Assembly (NCBI GenBank): GCA_033855775.1
Contig: JAWVFT010000020.1
Location: 1 to 24,426 of the forward strand
DNA: 24,426 bases
Origin: DASVTR01 sp033855775
GTDB taxonomy: Bacteria; Acidobacteriota; Blastocatellia; Pyrinomonadales; Pyrinomonadaceae
Direction of reading: 5' to 3'
Part shown: piece by piece, positions 23,728-24,426 of the stretch
Numbering within the stretch: the first letter of the stretch is position 1
Layout of the letters: every line of letters begins with the position of its first letter
Position numbers and translations under genes: made by a program
Notes under the pieces: model-generated
The model's input: only the letters and a program-made list of their open reading frames with translations
Told to the model about the DNA's origin: nothing
Database searches by the model: none

Positions 23728-24274
23728 ATTTCCTGCGTCCAAGCCGGACGGGACTGCGCCGCGCGACGCGCCGCCGGAAAGCCAGTTGCCGCCGCTGCCG
23801 CGCCCGCTCGCTAAATAACTGGTCGAGCACGTAGAGGATGATTGTCCCGGCCACTGTGGTCGCAATCAGCTTGAGCGGCTCGCGGTCAACAAACCTGTAA
23901 TTCATCGTCTGGCCGAGCATGCGGTGCAGCAGCACGTAGAGCGTGTCGTTCAAAAGGGCCGCGCCAGCTAAGACGGGAATCCGCGCCAGCGGGTTGTCGA
24001 GCATCACGCGCGTCGCCAGACTGACGATTAAGTAAGCCGTCAGCGTCATCGAGAAACCGCCCGCCCCGAGCAGCCCGCCGCCGCCGAGCGCGTCCGCCGC
24101 CAGCCCTGCCGCGAACCCGACCATCAAAGCCTGCATCGCGTCGCGTTGCAGCGCGAAATAGACCACGACGATGAGCGGCAGGTCAACGTAGACGAAGGGA
24201 GGCCAGACGACACGCAGGCTTGATTGCAGGATGATGGCCAGCGCCAGCACTAAAGCGATTTTCAGTTGACGCAT
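23726..24274 (-). CDS. mreD: Rod shape-determining membrane protein MreD
   Basis: 182 residues, mostly hydrophobic, with about five or six membrane helices (starting MRQLKIALVLALAIILQSSL, then VYVDLPLIVVVYFALQRDA). A basic cytoplasmic tail follows (RQRRQLAFRRRVARR). PPFVYVDLPLI and the GFAAGLAADALGGGGLLGAGGF glycine-rich turn are typical of MreD. It is part of the elongasome linking MreB filaments to peptidoglycan synthesis. It is the first complete gene of the minus-strand cell-shape cluster, and a GTGACGA-type inverted repeat separates it from the probable mreC end. The identification rests on hydropathy, the motif and the operon position. Confidence 0.88.
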   Translation of the reverse strand: MRQLKIALVLALAIILQSSLRVVWPPFVYVDLPLIVVVYFALQRDAMQALMVGFAAGLAADALGGGGLLGAGGFSMTLTAYLIVSLATRVMLDNPLARIPVLAGAALLNDTLYVLLHRMLGQTMNYRFVDREPLKLIATTVAGTIILYVLDQLFSERARQRRQLAFRRRVARRSPVRLGRRK

Positions 24275-24283
24275 TACTTAAAC

Positions 24284-24407
24284 GCAGTGACGAGTGACAA
24301 GTGACGAGCAAAAACAAGCGCAAGAGACAAACATGAACAAGCGACGAGCCGTGAGCATTAAGCAGTTGGCTTTAACTCGTCACTCGTCACTTGTCACTCG
24401 TCACTGC
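24284..24407. repeat. Perfect 25-bp inverted repeat of GTGACGA units upstream of mreD
   Basis: Left arm 24284-24308 and right arm 24383-24407 are perfectly complementary over 25 bases and are made of GTGACGA/GTGACAA heptamers. The right side has one additional CTCGTCA unit (24376-24382). The 74-base interior has more degenerate words. On the minus strand the repeat starts at AAAAAGCAGTGACGAG, nearly the same junction as at the mrdA end (AAAAAACAGTGACGAG). Confidence 0.8.
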
Positions 24408-24426
24408 TTTTTAACATTCGGCAACG
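24401..24426 (-). CDS. mreC: Probable C-terminal end of mreC (partial)
   Basis: Only the last seven codons would be inside the window: one minus-strand frame reads LPNVKKQ then TGA at 24401-24403. This closely resembles the mrdA end QLKKQ-stop, where the same repeat begins. mreC normally precedes mreD. The call rests on operon order and this short frame, so it is weak. The gene continues beyond the right edge. Confidence 0.3.

Overview
The window looks like a chromosomal piece of a GC-rich bacterium, most likely an uncultured or little-studied Acidobacteriota of the Blastocatellia type. This is inferred from gene content and style (EF-G-like FusA2, UVDE, HrpB, a DUF6289-like secreted peptide, many intergenic palindromes), not from a marker gene. 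No rRNA, tRNA, CRISPR array, transposase or phage structural gene was found.

Layout. (1) Positions 1-1530 are an accessory stretch. It has integron attC-like half sites (an exact 18-bp repeat at 2-19 and 1441-1458, and GTTRRRY-like ends near 519 and 907), a small secreted peptide gene on the minus strand, and an AT-richer one-gene unit (952-1425) that looks like a gene cassette. No integrase is visible. (2) 1559-3143 holds two adjacent membrane proteins of unknown function on the plus strand. A 25-bp-arm palindrome separates them from a minus-strand hypothetical gene (3305-3976). (3) 3977-4826 has no convincing gene but contains a 21-bp minisatellite of 19 units in one reading frame, interrupted by a stop. 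(4) 4827-7927 is a minus-strand two-gene operon: a zinc-ribbon protein with a possible ADP-ribosyltransferase-like core, and a TPR protein with four nearly identical repeats. This is the best candidate for an undescribed system. (5) 7990-10095 is an EF-G-like GTPase (minus); 10349-11983 is a DHA2-type MFS exporter (plus).

(6) 12281-18128 is a mostly plus-strand housekeeping run: HrpB helicase overlapping an RluA-family pseudouridine synthase, a divergent NUDIX hydrolase, a CoA-binding protein, and an SDR with a C-terminal membrane anchor. (7) 18350-19108 is a lipoprotein (minus), followed by the UV damage endonuclease UVDE (plus, 19385-20320). (8) 20485 to the right edge is the cell-shape operon read on the minus strand: probable mreC tail, mreD, mrdA (PBP2), rodA. 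Together these support elongasome peptidoglycan synthesis.

A recurring theme is clusters of short GTGACGA-like or TCATCGCT-like repeats arranged as large inverted repeats between genes (12011-12203, 21613-21691, 24284-24407). In two places they sit exactly over the stop codon of a cell-shape gene.
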